Shown piece by piece: positions 24,106-33,790 of a DNA stretch of 64,000 bases. A program made the translations under genes and the position numbers. The stretch's first letter is position 1, and every line of letters starts with the position of its first letter. The notes beneath the pieces were generated by a model. The model had not been told where the DNA came from, did no database searches, and was given only the letters and a program-made list of their open reading frames with translations. Location: the NCBI RefSeq assembly GCF_001423695.1, contig NZ_LMOZ01000001.1, positions 754,443 through 818,442 of the forward strand. Reading direction: 5' to 3'. The stretch comes from Leifsonia sp. Leaf336. Its GTDB lineage: Bacteria; Actinomycetota; Actinomycetes; Actinomycetales; Microbacteriaceae.

Positions 24106-24609
24106 TCAGTTCTGCGCCGGCAGGATCGTCGGCGGCACGAGGTCTGTGTAAGCGGGGAGGCCGCCGTCGAGAACGGGGACGTTCAACTTGACGCCGGTGG
24201 CGTCGCCGTACTGGAAGTAGACGGGGTAGAGGCTGCCGGGGAGAGCGTCGAACGGCGTGAGGAACACGTTGTTCTGGGTCGCCTTGTCGGGCTGCGTGCC
24301 GACTTTCTTCACCTGGCCCGGCTCGACGGTGATCTCTGCAGCGCCGCCCGAAGAGGCGGAGGTGATGGCGACCCGGTGGCTCTTGCTGTCAGTGTTGACC
24401 AGCGTGACGACGAGGTTGCCGACCTTGCCGCCGACGCCGTCGGTCACGATGAAGGCGTTGCGCACGTCGATCGCGCCGACGCTGCCGCCGACGCCGTCGC
24501 TCGGGTCGTAGTGCTTCGTGGTCGCCTGCGGTGCGATGAGACCGCACCCGGCCGTGCCGACTGCGACCGCCAGGGCGAGGACGATGGACGCCGCGACGCG
24601 AGCTTTCAC
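24106..24609 (-). CDS. Secreted lipoprotein of unknown function
   Basis: 167 residues with a clear lipoprotein signal peptide: basic KAR start, hydrophobic core (VAASIVLALAVAVG) and lipobox T-A-G-C with Cys22 as the lipidated residue. The mature part is a single beta-rich domain (AIDVRNAFIVT, VVTLVNTDSKSHRVAI, repeated GVGG turns), suggesting a small immunoglobulin-like or cupredoxin-like fold. No catalytic motif. Convergent with regX3; divergent from carD. Confidence 0.8.
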   Translation of the reverse strand: MKARVAASIVLALAVAVGTAGCGLIAPQATTKHYDPSDGVGGSVGAIDVRNAFIVTDGVGGKVGNLVVTLVNTDSKSHRVAITSASSGGAAEITVEPGQVKKVGTQPDKATQNNVFLTPFDALPGSLYPVYFQYGDATGVKLNVPVLDGGLPAYTDLVPPTILPAQN

Positions 24610-24789
24610 TGGAATGACCCTCCGAATCGTTCCGCTCGACGGCGCGCTGATGCCCTGTTACGAAAGCGGATTTCAGCACGAGTTTACCGTATGCCGACAG
24701 GCGTTCCCCGCGCCCGTGGAGGTGCGAGGGCGAACCTTAGCATGTGCCTCGTGTGGTATCCTATTCGTTGCTGAAGGGACAACATATCT

Positions 24790-25272
24790 ATGCTTTTCGA
24801 GGTTGGCGAAACCGTCGTTTACCCCCATCACGGTGCTGCAACGATCACCGAGGTCAAGAAAAGAATCATCAAGGGTGAAGAGAAGCTGTACCTCAAGCTC
24901 AACGTCACGCAGGGCGATCTGACCATCGAGGTCCCCGCCGAGAATGTCGACCTCGTCGGCGTGCGCGACGTGATCGGCAAGGAGGGTCTCGACCGCGTGT
25001 TCGAGGTGCTGCGCGCTCCGTTCACCGAGGAGCCGACCAACTGGTCCCGCCGCTACAAGGCGAACCTCGAGAAGCTCGCTTCGGGCGATGTCATCAAGGT
25101 CTCAGAGGTCGTCCGCGACCTGTGGCGCCGCGACCAGGACCGCGGTCTCTCCGCCGGTGAGAAGCGGATGCTGGCCAAGGCGCGGCAGATCCTCATCTCC
25201 GAGCTCGCCCTGGCCGAGAAGACCGACGACGAGCAGGCGTCGAGCCTCCTCGACGAGGTGCTCGCCTCCTGA
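24790..25272 (+). CDS. carD: CarD-family RNA polymerase-binding transcription regulator
   Basis: 160 residues, exact family length. The N-terminal Tudor-like RNAP beta-subunit interaction domain ([20 protein letters not shown]) and the helical C-terminal DNA-binding part ([18 protein letters not shown], with Trp wedge residue) are both present. CarD stabilises open promoter complexes and is essential in mycobacteria. The 180 bases upstream should hold its promoter. A hairpin terminator lies at 25308-25341. Confidence 0.95.
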   Translation: MLFEVGETVVYPHHGAATITEVKKRIIKGEEKLYLKLNVTQGDLTIEVPAENVDLVGVRDVIGKEGLDRVFEVLRAPFTEEPTNWSRRYKANLEKLASGDVIKVSEVVRDLWRRDQDRGLSAGEKRMLAKARQILISELALAEKTDDEQASSLLDEVLAS

Positions 25273-25307
25273 CCCGGGATTCACCCGCTCCGCGATTCAT
25301 TCGCGTT

Positions 25308-25341
25308 CGACGGCCCCGTTGCTCCGGCAGCGGGGCCGTCG
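25308..25341 (+). terminator. Hairpin terminator after carD
   Basis: Perfect 11-bp GC stem, CGACGGCCCCG (25308-25318) with its complement at 25331-25341, loop of 12, 36 bases after the carD stop and 30 before ispDF. No U-tract, as is common in high-GC Actinobacteria. Confidence 0.65.
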
Positions 25342-25370
25342 GCGTTCCGGCCGAGCGGTAGTCTCTGGGC

Positions 25371-26555
25371 ATGAGCACCCACACCGGACCGCGCGTCGCG
25401 GTCGTCGTCGTCGCGGCCGGGTCGGGCACGCGTCTCGGAGCCGAACTGCCGAAGGCGTTCGTGCGGCTCGATGGCCCCACGCTGCTGGAGCGATCCCTCT
25501 ATGCCGTGCGCGGCATGCGCCATGCGGCGGACCCCGTCCTTGTGGTCCCGGCCGACCGTGTCGAAGAGGCGTCCGCGATCGCGTTCGCGGCATTCGGCCG
25601 TCCGGCGCACGTCGTGCCCGGCGGCGCGACCCGGCAGCAGTCGGTCGCGGCGGGCCTGGCGGTGCTGGCCGACGACGTGGAGGTCGTCCTCGTTCACGAT
25701 GCGGCTCGCGCGCTGACGACCTCCGGACTCTTCGACGCGGTCGTGGAGGCCGTGGTCGCGAGCGGGCACGGCGTGATCCCCGGCCTCCCGGTCAGCGACA
25801 CGATCAAGCGCGTGGCCGTCGACGGAACGGTGCACGAGACGGTGGACCGCTCGACGCTGGCGGCGGTGCAGACGCCGCAGGGCTTCCCCCGCGATCAGCT
25901 CCTGGCGGCGTACGCGGCGGCGACGACCGACGAGACCGACGACGCCGGCCTGGTCGCCGCCGCCGGCTTCGCGGTCACGGTGGTGCCGGGGGAGGCGCAG
26001 GCGTTCAAGATCACGACGCCGCACGACCTCCAGCGCGCGCACGACATGATCGCGCCGCAGTCGCCGTCGCCGTCACAGGCGGAGACGACGACGTTGCCTC
26101 GCGTCGGCCTCGGCACCGACACGCACGCGTTCGACCCGTCGGCCGAGCTCTGGCTCGCAGGCCTCTACTGGCCGGACGAGCCGGGCCTCTCCGGCCACAG
26201 CGACGGGGACGCCGCCTGCCACGCCATCGTGGACGCCCTGCTGGGCGCCGCGGGGCTCGGCGACATCGGCGGCACGTTCGGAACCGGGGATCCCGAGTTC
26301 GCGGGGGCGCACGGGGAGGTGTTCCTCACCGAGACGCGCCGGCTGATCGAGGAGGCCGGCCTGCGCATCGGCAATGTGTCCGTGCAGATCATCGGGCAGC
26401 GCCCGAAGTTCGCGCCGCGGAGGCGGGAGGCCGAGGAGCTGCTCTCCGGCATCCTCGGGGCGCCCGTGTCGATCGCCGCGACGACCACGGACGGTCTGGG
26501 CTTCACCGGCAGGGGCGACGGTATCGCGGTCTTCGCGACCGCACTGCTGCGCTGA
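25371..26555 (+). CDS. ispDF: Bifunctional MEP-pathway enzyme IspD-IspF
   Basis: 394 residues fusing two steps of the non-mevalonate isoprenoid pathway. Residues 1-230 are 2-C-methyl-D-erythritol 4-phosphate cytidylyltransferase: nucleotide-binding [12 protein letters not shown], catalytic HDAARAL and PVSDTIKRV. From about 243 is 2-C-methyl-D-erythritol 2,4-cyclodiphosphate synthase: metal site [19 protein letters not shown] and the closing [16 protein letters not shown]. The same fusion occurs in several bacteria, including actinobacterial relatives. Start ATG 25371, downstream of the carD terminator. Confidence 0.93.
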   Translation: MSTHTGPRVAVVVVAAGSGTRLGAELPKAFVRLDGPTLLERSLYAVRGMRHAADPVLVVPADRVEEASAIAFAAFGRPAHVVPGGATRQQSVAAGLAVLADDVEVVLVHDAARALTTSGLFDAVVEAVVASGHGVIPGLPVSDTIKRVAVDGTVHETVDRSTLAAVQTPQGFPRDQLLAAYAAATTDETDDAGLVAAAGFAVTVVPGEAQAFKITTPHDLQRAHDMIAPQSPSPSQAETTTLPRVGLGTDTHAFDPSAELWLAGLYWPDEPGLSGHSDGDAACHAIVDALLGAAGLGDIGGTFGTGDPEFAGAHGEVFLTETRRLIEEAGLRIGNVSVQIIGQRPKFAPRRREAEELLSGILGAPVSIAATTTDGLGFTGRGDGIAVFATALLR

Positions 26556-26595
26556 GGCCGCCGACTCACTAGCCTGGCGCGTGGAGAGGATACCC

Positions 26596-26991
26596 ATGCC
26601 CCAGCAGCCGAGCACCCCGCAGCAGAGCGCCGACGTCGCGCGGCGGTACATCGAAGCGGTCGGCGCCCACGACCTCCAGACAGTCGGCGGCCTGCTCGGC
26701 GATGGCCTCTCCGCGATCTTCGCGGGCGGCACGCTCGGCAGGGACGAGTGGCTCGCCGCGCTGAACCGGCTCCTTCCCGCCCTGGTCCGCAACGACATCC
26801 GGGAGGTCTTCGCCGACGGTGATCGCGCCTGCGTCGTCTACGACTTCGTCACGGACACGCCGGCGGGCGCGGTACCGTGCGTCGAGCTCGTGACGGTGGA
26901 GGGCGACAGCATCACGCAGATCGAGCTGATCTTCGACCGTGTGACGTTCGCGCCGGTCAACGAAGCGCTCGCCCGGCGCGCGGCCCCGTAG
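26596..26991 (+). CDS. SnoaL/NTF2-like protein
   Basis: 131 residues with the cone-shaped NTF2/SnoaL-like pattern: N-terminal helix [23 protein letters not shown], then alternating strands ending in [20 protein letters not shown]. These folds bind small ligands or act as isomerases/hydrolases; none of the specific catalytic signatures identifies a reaction. Start ATG 26596 has GAGAGGA at 26584-26590. It lies between ispDF and cysS on the same strand. Confidence 0.65.
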   Translation: MPQQPSTPQQSADVARRYIEAVGAHDLQTVGGLLGDGLSAIFAGGTLGRDEWLAALNRLLPALVRNDIREVFADGDRACVVYDFVTDTPAGAVPCVELVTVEGDSITQIELIFDRVTFAPVNEALARRAAP

Positions 26992-27001
26992 GCTTAGGGC
27001 C

Positions 27002-28435
27002 GTGACTCTGCGACTCTTCGACACCAAGGCCGGCGCCCTGCGCGACTTCGTGCCACTGCGTCCAGGGGCAGCGGGGATCTACCTCTGCGGCCCCACGGTG
27101 CAGTCGTCGCCGCACATCGGCCACCTGCGCTCCGCACTGGTGTACGACCAGCTGCGGCGGTGGATGACGTATCGCGGACTCGATGTGACGCTCGTGCGCA
27201 ATGTCACCGACATCGACGACAAGATCCTCATGAACTCGGCCACGGCCAGAGCGCAGGGCAGCGCGGAGGAGTGGTGGGCGCTGGCCTACCGGTTCGAGCT
27301 CGAGTTCACGGCCGGTTACACCGCGCTCGGCGTCCAGGCGCCCACCTACGAGCCGCGGGCGACCGCGAGCATCCCGCAGATGCAGGAGATCATCGGCCGT
27401 CTCATCGAGCGCGGCCACGCGTACGTCGCAGCCGACGGCTCCGGCGATGTCTACTTCGACGTGAAGAGTTGGCCGACCTACGGCGAGCTGACACGGCAGA
27501 GCATCGACAACATGGAGGCGGCGGCCGACGCCGATCCGAGGGCGAAACGGGATCCGCGCGACTTCGCTCTCTGGAAGGGACGCAAGAGCGACGAGCCCGA
27601 CTCTGCGGCCTTCCCGTCCCCGTGGGGCGACGGGCGCCCTGGCTGGCATATCGAATGCTCCGCCATGTCGCGGCGCTATCTCGGACCGGCCTTCGACATC
27701 CACGGCGGTGGGCTCGACCTGCGCTTCCCGCACCACGAGAACGAGCTCGCGCAGTCCACGGCGGCCGGCTTCGACTTCGCGTCGTACTGGGTGCACAACG
27801 GACTCGTGCACATCAACGGCCAGAAGATGAGCAAGTCACTCGGCAATTCCGTGTACGCCGCCGACCTGCTGGGCGCCGCCCGACCGCTCGTGGTGCGCTA
27901 CTTCCTCGGCTCGGCGCACTACCGGTCGACCATCGACTACCACGACGGGTCGCTCAGCGAGGCGGAGGCCGCCCTTGATCGCATCTCCGGCTTCTTCGAG
28001 CGCGTCGACCGCCGGCTCGCCGGCACCCGCTTCGCCGGCAGCGGCGTGGAGACCGTTCCTGGCGCGTTCGCCGAGGCCATGGACGACGACCTCGCGGTTC
28101 CGCAGGCGCTCGCCGTCCTCCACGACACCGTGCGTTCAGGAAACGCGGCGCTGGATGCGGAAGACTTGGAGGCCGCCGCGAACGCGCGCGGTCATGTGCT
28201 GGCGATGACCGAGGTTCTCGGCATCAACCCGCTGTCGCCCCAGTGGCACTCAGCGGGCTCGAGCGCAGCGGAGCACGCGCTCGGAACCCTCGTCGGGCGG
28301 CTGCTCGACGACCGGCAGGAGGCGCGGCAGTCGCGCGACTTCGCCGCCGCAGACCGCATCCGCGACGAGTTGACCGCCGCGGGTATCAGTATCGAAGACA
28401 CCCCGACGGGGTCGCATTGGAGTATCGAAGCATGA
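27002..28435 (+). CDS. cysS: Cysteinyl-tRNA synthetase
   Basis: 477 residues. Class I signature PHIGH within [20 protein letters not shown] loop (KMSKSLGN), and zinc ligands in [14 protein letters not shown] and the FPHHENE segment that is diagnostic for CysS. C-terminal DALR-type helical domain present. GTG start at 27002. Its stop overlaps the rlmB ATG (ATGA), so cysS and rlmB are coupled; cysS-rlmB adjacency with ispDF is a conserved actinobacterial group. Confidence 0.96.
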   Translation: MTLRLFDTKAGALRDFVPLRPGAAGIYLCGPTVQSSPHIGHLRSALVYDQLRRWMTYRGLDVTLVRNVTDIDDKILMNSATARAQGSAEEWWALAYRFELEFTAGYTALGVQAPTYEPRATASIPQMQEIIGRLIERGHAYVAADGSGDVYFDVKSWPTYGELTRQSIDNMEAAADADPRAKRDPRDFALWKGRKSDEPDSAAFPSPWGDGRPGWHIECSAMSRRYLGPAFDIHGGGLDLRFPHHENELAQSTAAGFDFASYWVHNGLVHINGQKMSKSLGNSVYAADLLGAARPLVVRYFLGSAHYRSTIDYHDGSLSEAEAALDRISGFFERVDRRLAGTRFAGSGVETVPGAFAEAMDDDLAVPQALAVLHDTVRSGNAALDAEDLEAAANARGHVLAMTEVLGINPLSPQWHSAGSSAAEHALGTLVGRLLDDRQEARQSRDFAAADRIRDELTAAGISIEDTPTGSHWSIEA

Positions 28436-29454
28436 AGAACTCGGGTGGCAAGCCCCGCGCGGGCGCTGTGAGGAAGGGCAAGAAGGGCGCCCAGGTGGGC
28501 ACCGGAGGCCACGGACGCAAGGCCCTCGAGGGCCGCGGACCGACACCGAAGGCGGAGGACCGCGAGTACCACGTCGCCTACAAGAACAAGCAGCTGCGCG
28601 AGCGCGCGGCGGCCAAGGCGGAGCAGCGCGGCGGCCGCGACGGAGCGCCGCGCGGGGCCTCCGGTGCCGCCCGCCGCGCCAAGACCGGCGACGAGAGCGA
28701 GATCGTCACCGGCCGCAACTCGGTGCTGGAGGCGCTGCGCGCGGCGATCCCGGCCTCCACGCTCTACATCGCGGCGCGCGTCGAGATGGACGACCGGATG
28801 AAGGAGATCCTGTCGATCGCCACCGGCCGCGCCATCCCGGTGCTGGAGGTCATGCGACCGGAACTCGACCGCCTCGCCGGCCGCGACGCGGTGCACCAGG
28901 GCGTGGCGCTCAAGGTGCCGCCGTACGAGTACGCCCATCCGGGTGAGCTGCTCGATCTGACCCTGCGCAAGGGCCAGACCCCGCTGTTCGTGGCGCTCGA
29001 CGGGATCACCGACCCGCGCAACCTCGGCGCGATCATCCGTTCGACCGCCGCGTTCGGCGGCCAGGGCGTGATCGTGCCCCAGCGACGCTCGGTCGGGATG
29101 ACGGCCGCGGCCTGGAAGACGTCAGCGGGCGCCGCGGCCCGCACGCCCGTCGCGATGGCGTCGAACCTCACGGCGACCCTCAAGGAGTTCAAGAAGGCGG
29201 GCGTGTTCGTGCTCGGCCTCGACGGCGGCGGCGACACGTCGCTGCCCGGCCTGTCGTTCGCCGATCGTCCGGTTGTGATCGTCGTCGGCAGCGAGGGCAA
29301 GGGCTTGTCGCGGTTGGTGACCGAGACCTGCGACGCGGTGGTGTCGATCCCGATCTCGGCCTCCACCGAGTCGCTGAACGCCGGTATCGCCGCGAGCGTC
29401 ACGCTCTACGAGATCGCGAAGCTGCGCGCGGAGGGGACGAAAGCCGCGCGCTAG
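28432..29454 (+). CDS. rlmB: TrmH-family (SPOUT) 23S rRNA 2'-O-methyltransferase, RlmB-like
   Basis: 340 residues. A Lys/Arg/Gly-rich N-terminal extension (1-80, RNA-binding) is followed by a substrate-binding domain ([14 protein letters not shown]) and the SPOUT knot with the three family motifs: [33 protein letters not shown] and [18 protein letters not shown]. Probably methylates a ribose in 23S rRNA (E. coli RlmB modifies Gm2251). Coupled to cysS. Stop codons overlap tail-to-tail with the next, convergent gene. Confidence 0.9.
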   Translation: MKNSGGKPRAGAVRKGKKGAQVGTGGHGRKALEGRGPTPKAEDREYHVAYKNKQLRERAAAKAEQRGGRDGAPRGASGAARRAKTGDESEIVTGRNSVLEALRAAIPASTLYIAARVEMDDRMKEILSIATGRAIPVLEVMRPELDRLAGRDAVHQGVALKVPPYEYAHPGELLDLTLRKGQTPLFVALDGITDPRNLGAIIRSTAAFGGQGVIVPQRRSVGMTAAAWKTSAGAAARTPVAMASNLTATLKEFKKAGVFVLGLDGGGDTSLPGLSFADRPVVIVVGSEGKGLSRLVTETCDAVVSIPISASTESLNAGIAASVTLYEIAKLRAEGTKAAR

Positions 29455-29819
29455 GCGGAGGTTCCCGACACCGACATGCTGTGTCCCATGATCGAGAGGA
29501 ACAGCACGAGCCACACGATGATGAGGGCTGCGCCGAGGGCCACGCTCACGTAACCGATGATGAGGCCGGCGAGCGCGAGGCCGCGGCCGTTCTCTCCGGT
29601 GCGCTTGATCTGCGACAGAGCGATGTGGCCCGTGATGATCGCGACGATGCTCACGAAGAACGCCGAGACCAGCGAGACGATCGCCAGCACGTTGGTGCGA
29701 GGCTCGGGCGCATAGGCGTACGGGTACGGTGATCCCGGCTGCCCGCCGTACTGCTGCATGCCGTACTGCGGGTGGACGGGCTGCTGCTGCGGGTAGGCGG
29801 GCTGCTCGGGGTTCGACAT
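29451..29819 (-). CDS. DUF4190-type small membrane protein
   Basis: 122 residues. A Pro/Gln/Tyr-rich cytoplasmic head (repeats of YPQQQP and QYGGQPG type) precedes two membrane helices: NVLAIVSLVSAFFVSIVAII with the DUF4190 signature GHIALSQIKRTGENGRGLALAG, then ALIIVWLVLFLSI. Function unknown; common in Actinobacteria. Start ATG 29819 has GGAGCAC before it; longer in-frame starts add an Arg-rich leader not seen in the family. Confidence 0.8.
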   Translation of the reverse strand: MSNPEQPAYPQQQPVHPQYGMQQYGGQPGSPYPYAYAPEPRTNVLAIVSLVSAFFVSIVAIITGHIALSQIKRTGENGRGLALAGLIIGYVSVALGAALIIVWLVLFLSIMGHSMSVSGTSA

Positions 29820-29895
29820 GGTGCTCCTCGTTCTGGTTACTCCGAGCGTACCGGAGCAGCGCTGGGCCAGCGGCTCGGCGCCGCCGCACGCGCGA

Positions 29896-31197
29896 TCAGA
29901 CCTTGGAGCGCCAGTCGTCCTCGTCGTCGTCCTCGTCGAGCCCGGCCGCACGGCGGATCACCGGGATGCTCATCGTCTCGGTCGGCGGCCCGACGACGGT
30001 CGCCTCGTCGCGGCGGTGCCGGAGGATGTCGTTGATGTAGGAGGTCAGCGCCTCCGCCAGCGGTACGTCGCGGCCCTCGTTCTGCGACATGAACCAGCGG
30101 TGTTCCAGCAGCTGGTGGAAGACCTCGGCCGGCTCCAGCTTGCCTTTCAGGTCGGCCGGGATGGCGCGGACGACGGGCTCGAAGACGCGCAGGAGCCACT
30201 CGTGGGCCATGGCCTCCTCGTCGAGGCCGCGCTTTCCGAGCGTCGCCGAGTACGAGTCGAGGTCGTTCAGGAGCCGCCGAGCCTGGTTCTCGCCGGTGTC
30301 GAGGCCGGTCAGCCGCAGCAGGCGTCGCTGGTGGTGCCCCGCGTCGACGACCTTCGGCTGGATGCGGACGGTCGTGCCCTCGTCGGAGGTCTTGATCGCG
30401 AGCTCTTCGATGTCGAAGCCGAGTTCGTTGAGGCGCTCCACGCGCTGACTGATCCGCCAGCGCTCCGACGACGAGAAGGACTCGCTGCCGGTGAGCTCCT
30501 TCCAGAGCGACCGGTATGCCGCGACGATCCCGTTCGACACCTTGATCGGGTCGAGCTCCTCGTCGACGCGGCCGCCGGCCTCCAGGTCCATCAGCTCGCC
30601 GGCGATGTTGACGCGGGCGATCTCGAGATCGTTCTCGCGTTGCCCGTTCGAGAGGCCGTCGTAGATCTGACCGGTCTCCGCGTCGACCAGGTACGCGGCG
30701 AACGAGCCGGCGTCCCGCCGGAAGAGGGTGTTGGAGAGCGACACGTCGCCCCAGAAGAAGCCGACGATGTGGAGGCGCACCAGGAGCACGGCGAGGGCGT
30801 CGACCAGACGGGTCGCGGTGTCGGGCCTCAGTGTCTGCGAGAACAGCGCGCGGTAGGGGAGGGAGAACTTGAGGTGCCGGGTGACCAGCGCGGCGTTGAG
30901 GGGGTCGCCGTTGTCGTCCGTGCGGTTCTTGATGACCGCGACCGGGTCGACGCACGGCACGTCGAGGCGTTGGAGGGTGCGCAGCATGTCGTACTCGCGC
31001 TGCGCCATCTCGGCGGTCGTCTCCTTGATGGCGATCACATAGCCGGAGAGGTTCGCGAAGCGGACGAGGTGCCGGCTGATGCCCTTCGGCAGCAAGGCGA
31101 TGTGCTCGTTCGACCACTCGTCCAGCGGGAGGTTCCAGGGCAGATCGAGCAGCGCGGGATCGACCGTCGCCGCGGTGATGTTGACAGAACCGGCCAT
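29896..31197 (-). CDS. DUF4032 protein with lipopolysaccharide-kinase-like fold
   Basis: 433 residues, cytosolic. The N-terminal 200 residues resemble a degenerate WaaP/Kdo-kinase fold: VIAIKETTAEMAQREYDML (Lys and Glu of the N-lobe), RLHIVGFFWGDVSLSNTLF (catalytic loop with Asp and Asn) and AYLVDAETGQIY (Mg-binding Asp). The remainder is the DUF4032 C-terminal domain (HHQRRLLRLTGLDTGENQARR). Conserved in Actinobacteria without assigned substrate. Start ATG 31197 opens directly with family-like sequence (MAGSVNITAATVDP). The acidic C-terminus contains DEDDDEDDW. Confidence 0.8.
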   Translation of the reverse strand: MAGSVNITAATVDPALLDLPWNLPLDEWSNEHIALLPKGISRHLVRFANLSGYVIAIKETTAEMAQREYDMLRTLQRLDVPCVDPVAVIKNRTDDNGDPLNAALVTRHLKFSLPYRALFSQTLRPDTATRLVDALAVLLVRLHIVGFFWGDVSLSNTLFRRDAGSFAAYLVDAETGQIYDGLSNGQRENDLEIARVNIAGELMDLEAGGRVDEELDPIKVSNGIVAAYRSLWKELTGSESFSSSERWRISQRVERLNELGFDIEELAIKTSDEGTTVRIQPKVVDAGHHQRRLLRLTGLDTGENQARRLLNDLDSYSATLGKRGLDEEAMAHEWLLRVFEPVVRAIPADLKGKLEPAEVFHQLLEHRWFMSQNEGRDVPLAEALTSYINDILRHRRDEATVVGPPTETMSIPVIRRAAGLDEDDDEDDWRSKV

Positions 31198-31232
31198 GAC
31201 TGAGCCTCCAGGAACGAGTGGTGCGGAAAACC

Positions 31233-31268
31233 ACTCTGCCGCAGCCCGAGACCGGACTGCGGCAGAGT
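31233..31268 (-). terminator. Hairpin terminator after the sugar ABC ATPase gene
   Basis: Perfect 12-bp stem, ACTCTGCCGCAG (31233-31244) with its complement at 31257-31268, loop of 12, placed 20 bases beyond the ATPase stop on the minus strand and just before the DUF4032 gene. Confidence 0.65.
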
Positions 31269-31288
31269 GAGGGATTGCTCCGTGGACC

Positions 31289-32383
<1,095 letters not shown>

Positions 32384-32712
32384 TTTTCTTTTGTCTCCTT
32401 CACCGGCAGGTACGTGCCGGACGATCCGTTGTGAATGGAATAGACGTGGCGTCGACGTCCAGGGGCGTCGGTGCCACGACCCCCATAGTAAGGCATCCGA
32501 CGGGCCTCTTGGACCACACGCCCGCGGAAGCCGCTGGCCCGCGCTCGGGGGACACGTGGAGGTGGTGTTCGGAACTCGAACGGCGTATGTCTGGTCTATT
32601 CCCAGACAGCCGGAATACGATCGTCCGGTTGCGTCTAGCTCACGCACGTCCCCGCTGTCGCGTCCCCCCGCGCACAGCGCCGCCTACCCCGAGAGCCGAT
32701 ACGCCAGAAGAT
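32384..32712. other. Intergenic region between divergent ATPase and DsbA-like genes
   Basis: 329 bases without a gene. The left end holds the ribosome site of the ATPase gene; the rest should contain promoters for both directions. I see no convincing hairpin, repeat or operator palindrome in it. Confidence 0.5.
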
Positions 32713-33621
32713 ATGAGTTCCATGACCGACCCCGACGAGAGCCGCAGCGGCGACGTCCGCGCGGCTGCCCGGGAGAAAGCCCGACAGCTCCGCACGAGCC
32801 AGCAGCGCAAGGACCGCAGGAACAAGGCCCTCCTGTCCGGCGGCATCGTGATCGGCGTCCTCGCCATCGTGGCCATCGTCGCCGTGGTCATCATGGGCGC
32901 CATCCGCCCGACCGTCCCCGGCCCGAAGAACATGGCCAGCGACGGGGTCGTCATCGGCTCCGGACTGAAGGTCAAGGCGACTCCGGCGCTCGCCGCCGAC
33001 GCGAAGCCCATCGCGAGCGCTCCTGACCCGTCGGCGAGCACCGTCGACATCCGCATCTATGCGGACTACCTCTGCAAGCTGTGCGGTCAGTTCCAGCGTA
33101 CGAACCTCAAGCAGTTGCAGCCGCTGGTGAAAGACGGCGCCGTCACGGTGGAGCTTCATCCCGTGGCCATCTACACCAGCCATTCGGCCGGCACCCGCTA
33201 TTCGCTGCGGGCCGCGAACGCGGCCGCGTGTGTCGCGAACTACTCGCCGAAGGCCTTCTGGGCGTTCAACGAGTCCCTGTTCACGAACCAGCCGGTCGAA
33301 GGCGGCCCCGGGCTGAGCGACCAGCAGCTCAAGAAGCGTGCGGCTGCGGCGGGGGCCTCCGTGTCGGACGTGAACTCGTGCATCGACGACGGTCGTTTCA
33401 AGACCTGGGCGAGCACTGCGAGCGATCGCGCTCTCAGCGGCCCCATCCCGAACTCCGACGTGAAGAAGATGACGAACGCGCTGCTCGTGCTCGTCAACGG
33501 CAAGCCGTACACCGGGTCGCTCACGAACGCGGACGATTTCAAGGCGTTCGTGCTTCAGGCCCAGGGCGACGAGTACTCGTCGACGGCCACGCCGACCCCC
33601 TCGCCGAGCGCGGGCAGCTGA
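32713..33621 (+). CDS. Membrane-anchored DsbA-family thiol-disulfide protein
   Basis: 302 residues. A basic cytoplasmic N-terminus (KARQLRTSQQRKDRRNK), one membrane helix at about 50-72 (GIVIGVLAIVAIVAVVIMGA), then an extracellular thioredoxin-like domain with the redox motif C-K-L-C (YADYLCKLCGQF), the inserted helical region, and the LLVLVNGKPYTG strand with the family cis-proline counterpart. Likely introduces or isomerises disulfides in exported proteins. A Pro/Thr/Ser tail ends it. ATG 32713 or 32722 are both possible starts; the first is used. Confidence 0.85.
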   Translation: MSSMTDPDESRSGDVRAAAREKARQLRTSQQRKDRRNKALLSGGIVIGVLAIVAIVAVVIMGAIRPTVPGPKNMASDGVVIGSGLKVKATPALAADAKPIASAPDPSASTVDIRIYADYLCKLCGQFQRTNLKQLQPLVKDGAVTVELHPVAIYTSHSAGTRYSLRAANAAACVANYSPKAFWAFNESLFTNQPVEGGPGLSDQQLKKRAAAAGASVSDVNSCIDDGRFKTWASTASDRALSGPIPNSDVKKMTNALLVLVNGKPYTGSLTNADDFKAFVLQAQGDEYSSTATPTPSPSAGS

Positions 33622-33698
33622 CCCTTTCGCCGTCCCTGCCGGCTTCGGGCCGCCCGTCGCGCATCCCCTAGGATGGTTCGCGACGGGCTCCCGTCGTC

Positions 33699-33771
33699 GC
33701 CGACTTAGCTCAGCTGGTAGAGCACTCGCCTTGTAAGCGAGCGGTCGCGGGTTCGAACCCCGCAGTCGGCT
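33699..33771 (+). tRNA. tRNA-Thr (anticodon TGT)
   Basis: A complete 73-nt cloverleaf. Acceptor GCCGACT pairs with AGTCGGC; D-arm GCTC/GAGC; anticodon stem CTCGC/GCGAG with loop CTTGTAA giving TGT; five-base variable loop; T-arm GCGGG-TTCGAAC-CCCGC. The CCA end is not encoded. It follows the DsbA-like gene on the same strand. Confidence 0.96.
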
Positions 33772-33790
33772 CCGTTGTCCTTCGCTCGCC

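Noticed and set aside
33699-33771. tRNA-Thr as an integration site for a mobile island
   Set aside because: No repeated tRNA 3' end or integrase nearby; neighbours are ordinary genes.
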